The notes under the pieces were generated by a model, which saw only the letters and a list, made by a program, of their open reading frames with translations, was not told the origin of the DNA and made no database searches. The translations under genes were made by a program, and so were the position numbers. A stretch of DNA of 64,000 nt from NCBI GenBank assembly GCA_947247005.1, contig OX365952.1, forward strand, positions 29,514,222-29,578,221. The letters are read 5' to 3'. Below, in pieces: positions 60,765-64,000 of this stretch (position 1 is its first letter; each line of letters opens with the position of its first letter). The DNA is from Spisula solida. Taxonomy: Eukaryota > Mollusca > Bivalvia > Venerida > Mactridae.

Positions 60765-61990
60765 CAATTGTGAGTAGAAGAGCCACTTGTGACAAAATCT
60801 GTTCTTACGGTATTGGAATGTGTGCAGTATCCTTGCTGAGTGCAGGCTCCCATATCTAAGATTATGTTTTTTTCAATATAAGGCTTGTGCATTATTGTAG
60901 AAATTAATTGCATCTGAAATGTATGATGTTGGTAAACAGATCAAAGGCATGAACTAGTTGAAGCTACAAAGTGGATGAAAGTTTGCATTCTTTGTCAGTG
61001 TTCTGTAAACCTTGAATATTTTCATTGATTTTTTGTTTATGAGAAATCTGCAAAATTGTTGATGTATTTAGTTTTGCAAGCCGTCCAGTTATTATTATGG
61101 TTGATATTAGCTAATATTACTTGATGGTTCCAGTTAAACGCTAGCCTCTGTTGCTGCATTGTTTTTGAGTTTTTGTTGTTCATGGCAATTTAAGTTTTGA
61201 GGTTATATGAGAGATTAATCTCAAACATCTCACTCATACTGTGTAACAAGTGAACTTCCAAGCCTCATTTCAAATGGCATTTGGTTGGGGGTAACTAAAT
61301 AATGCTATGACCTTTAAAAAGTGTAGGGATTGTGTCATTTAGACCATAGTACTATTTGTCTAAATTATTATGCCATGTTTGATGAAATAAATGTCTAACA
61401 AGAGCCTGTGGTGTGCTTTTACTATGGGGTAAAAAAACTGGTTGGGAGGCTGAATGAATATAACGCTGCTACATAGGAAGCCATCATATCATTGTAATAC
61501 TCAGAATCAAAACAACAGGCATATATCGCAGGTTTGGCATTCCTTGGACTACCATAACATGAATTATTAATAAATAAGGGCAACATGGTAAAGTAGAGAA
61601 TCTGCTGGTAAAGGGTCCTCTAGCGATATGTTGATGATAGTTGTAGAGAGTATTAGATCAGTCATTGCAAGTATTATCATCCAGGCTAGAGATTTGGCTA
61701 GAGATTCAGCTATCTCTGGGGTAGTCCAGAGAAAACAATTCAGCAAAGGTTTTCACGGACAGGTTTAGTGCAAGCTTAGCACAGAAACTACATTAGGGCG
61801 TTCATTTATTGTAAGGTGCTGTATTTCAGAGCTCAGAATAAGGAACAACATGCAGGGGGAATATTTATACCTACAGATAAATAATTTCTGTATCTACTGC
61901 AAAAGATTTGACAAAAATAATGGCAGCAATTTGAAGTTGCATGTTGTGTTTTTGTATGGAGACCATTTAGTGTATAAAGTATATTTATCA
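60765..61990. other. Unannotated AT-rich sequence
   Basis: No exon or repeat was recognised. Confidence 0.4.
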
Positions 61991-61996
61991 CATGTT

Positions 61997-62255
61997 TGAC
62001 GTCGTGGTAGCGTAATAAAGCCATTATTTATTTTTGATAATACACTAGTGTAATAAAGCTATCACGCGACGTCATTCAAAGGATAGGCGACGTCGTCAAA
62101 GTTGAGCGTTTATTATAGTAAACATAAGTAGCTATTTTATGTTTCGACGGGAAAAGGCTAACATGTGATAAAAAGAACATTACATTTGTGACTTTCCACA
62201 TTGAATTTATTAAACTCGCATTTTATTATTTTATTCAACTCGTTTAATAAATTTA
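61997..62255. repeat. Decayed inverted-repeat cluster
   Basis: TGACGTCGTGGTAGC (61998) is mirrored by GCTATCACGCGACGTCA (62060-62076). Further on, AATTTATTAAACTCG (62204) is mirrored by CTCGTTTAATAAATTT (62239). These may be remnants of one or two fold-back elements. Edges are approximate. Confidence 0.45.
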
Positions 62256-62805
62256 ATATGAAAGACACTCATGTAATATCCTCTATGACTGAAATAATGT
62301 AGGAATAATGTACTTTCTTGGACTTATTCCTTGAGAATATTCTTTATAAAATGTTGACTTTCTTGGTGTGAACAAGGTTAGACTAGTTGTAGACATTGGT
62401 GTCAAAATAATAACAAAATGTGAACATTGACATCCTAATGTGTTAGAAAAAGGTTTTTGAATAATATTGTCTGTCCTTTTTCTCAAAATTTTCCAGGGGA
62501 ACTTCAGACACAAGTTAAAATAAAATTGATTTCGAAATGAAGCGTATATTATCTTGGTGACAGTGTAACTCCCTAAAGATATGTAATACATTGCTACATT
62601 AAGATATACATGTCCCTTGATACACCAGAATTATTTTCATAATCTGAAAATATGGAAGCTTTTTGTTCTGATTACAAACCGCTCTGGAAGCAAAACCATT
62701 AAATTTACAACATAGCAATTGTCTATCATAACTTTATTATATTGATATTAACATTGGAAATGTGTTGTTGTTGTAGCAACGTTTTTGTTAACAAAAGGAT
62801 TGTCT
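62256..62805. other. Unannotated AT-rich sequence
   Basis: A 102-codon minus frame (62283-62591) has no motif or splice support. Confidence 0.4.
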
Positions 62806-64000
62806 GCTATCCAGGTATAACCCAACCATATCTGGCATTTATACATAGCTATCCAGGTATAACCCAACAATATCTGGCATTTATACATAGCTATCCTGGT
62901 ATAACCCTACAATATCTGGCATTTATACATGGCTATCCAGGTATAACCCAACCATATCTGGCATTTATACATAGCTATCCAGGTATAACCCAACCATATC
63001 TGGCATTTATACATAGCTATCCAGGTATAACCCAACCATATCTGGCATTTATACATGGCTATCCAGGTATAACCCAACAATATCTGGCATTTATACATGG
63101 CTATCCAGGTATAACCCAACAATATCTGGCATTTATACATGGCTATCCAGGTATAACCCAACCATATCTGGCATTTATACATGGCTATCCAGGTATAACC
63201 CTACAATATCTGGCTTTTATACATGGCTATCCAGGTATAACCCTACAATATCTGGCTTTTATACATGGCTATCCAGGTATAACCCTACAATATCTGGCAT
63301 TTATACATGGCTATCCAGGTATAACCCAACCATATCTGGCATTTATACATAGCTATCCAGGTATAACCCTACAATATCTGGCTTTTATACATGGCTATCC
63401 AGGTATAACCCTACAATATCTGGCATTTATACATGGCTATCCAGGTATAACCCAACAATATCTGGCATTTATACATGGCTATCCAGGTATAACCCTACAA
63501 TATCTGGCATTTATACATGGCTATCCAGGTATAACCCAACCATATCTGGCATTTATACATGGCTATCCAGGTATAACCCTACAATATCTGGCTTTTATAC
63601 ATGGCTATCCAGGTATAACCCTACAATATCTGGCTTTTATACATGGCTATCCAGGTATAACCCTACAATATCTGGCATTTATACATGGCTATCCAGGTAT
63701 AACCCAACCATATCTGGCATTTATACATAGCTATCCAGGTATAACCCTACAATATCTGGCTTTTATACATGGCTATCCAGGTATAACCCTACAATATCTG
63801 GCATTTATACATGGCTATCCAGGTATAACCCAACCATATCTGGCATTTATACATATCTATCCAGGTATAACCCTACAATATCTGGCTTTTATACATGGCT
63901 ATCCAGGTATAACCCTACAATATCTGGCATATATACATGGCTATCCAGGTATAACCCAACCATATCTGGCATTTATACATGGCTATCCAGGTATAACCCA
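62806..64000. repeat. Minisatellite, 42-bp unit, 28+ copies, continuing past the window
   Basis: The unit is GGCTATCCAGGTATAACCCA, ACAATATCTGGCATTTATAC, AT. Variants at three places (CCAACCAT, CCAACAAT or CCTACAAT; GCATTT or GCTTTT; GGCT or AGCT) mark a higher-order repeat: seven successive units from 63157 recur in the same order from 63535, a 378-bp (9-unit) offset. The minus strand is open for 91 codons (14-codon period). Confidence 0.97.

Noticed and set aside
60055..60859. Long overlapping open frames (up to 240 codons) on both strands
   Set aside because: The 42-bp unit is a multiple of three, so any stop-free unit gives an endless frame. Several frames are open at once, with no splice or promoter support.

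Overview
The window is AT-rich, intron-dense animal DNA, most probably from a bivalve mollusc. I infer this from one TIA-1-type RNA-binding exon with spliceosomal borders, the absence of long single-exon genes, and interspersed repeats of a style I associate with bivalve genomes: families opening with AGCTCACC or AGCTCGAC, full of 'aggtca' words and closing in CTCTTGT. The species cannot be fixed from the sequence alone.

Coding content is very small. The only confident gene piece is a 96-bp internal exon (28544-28639, + strand) encoding the RNP1 strand and second helix of RRM1 of a TIA-1/TIAR-type protein (stress granules, alternative splicing). Its partner exons were not found, so the introns on both sides look longer than 28 kb and 35 kb, or the exon is a stray duplicate. 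Three further + strand stretches look like exons ending in good splice donors: 11329-11478, 51403-51687 and 59516-59630. The first two could be alternative first exons. I do not recognise their proteins.

The rest is repeats. About twenty minisatellite arrays with units of 20-93 bp cover roughly 14 kb (about a fifth of the window). The largest are a 65-bp array at 43.7-46.0 kb, a 20-bp array at 12.3-13.6 kb and a 42-bp array at 62.8 kb that runs off the right edge. Several hold higher-order (dimer or multi-unit) structure. Their unit lengths often leave several frames open, which creates long but meaningless ORFs.

Mobile DNA is mostly non-autonomous. There is a 704-bp element with inverted termini carrying two tRNA-like pol III promoters in opposite orientation (2968-3671); a 1,340-bp element inserted cleanly into a 34-bp minisatellite (14275-15614); two 143-144-bp hAT-like MITEs in inverted orientation (48746-48888, 53170-53313); a 457-bp insertion in a 41-bp tandem repeat (52509-52965); a fold-back element (25043-25428); and a long palindrome (46645-46809). 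For three insertions the empty site can be rebuilt from the flanking repeat, which dates them as younger than their hosts. I saw no rRNA, CRISPR or complete protein-coding gene, and nothing that amounts to a new multi-gene system. The novelty here lies in the repeat and transposon architecture.
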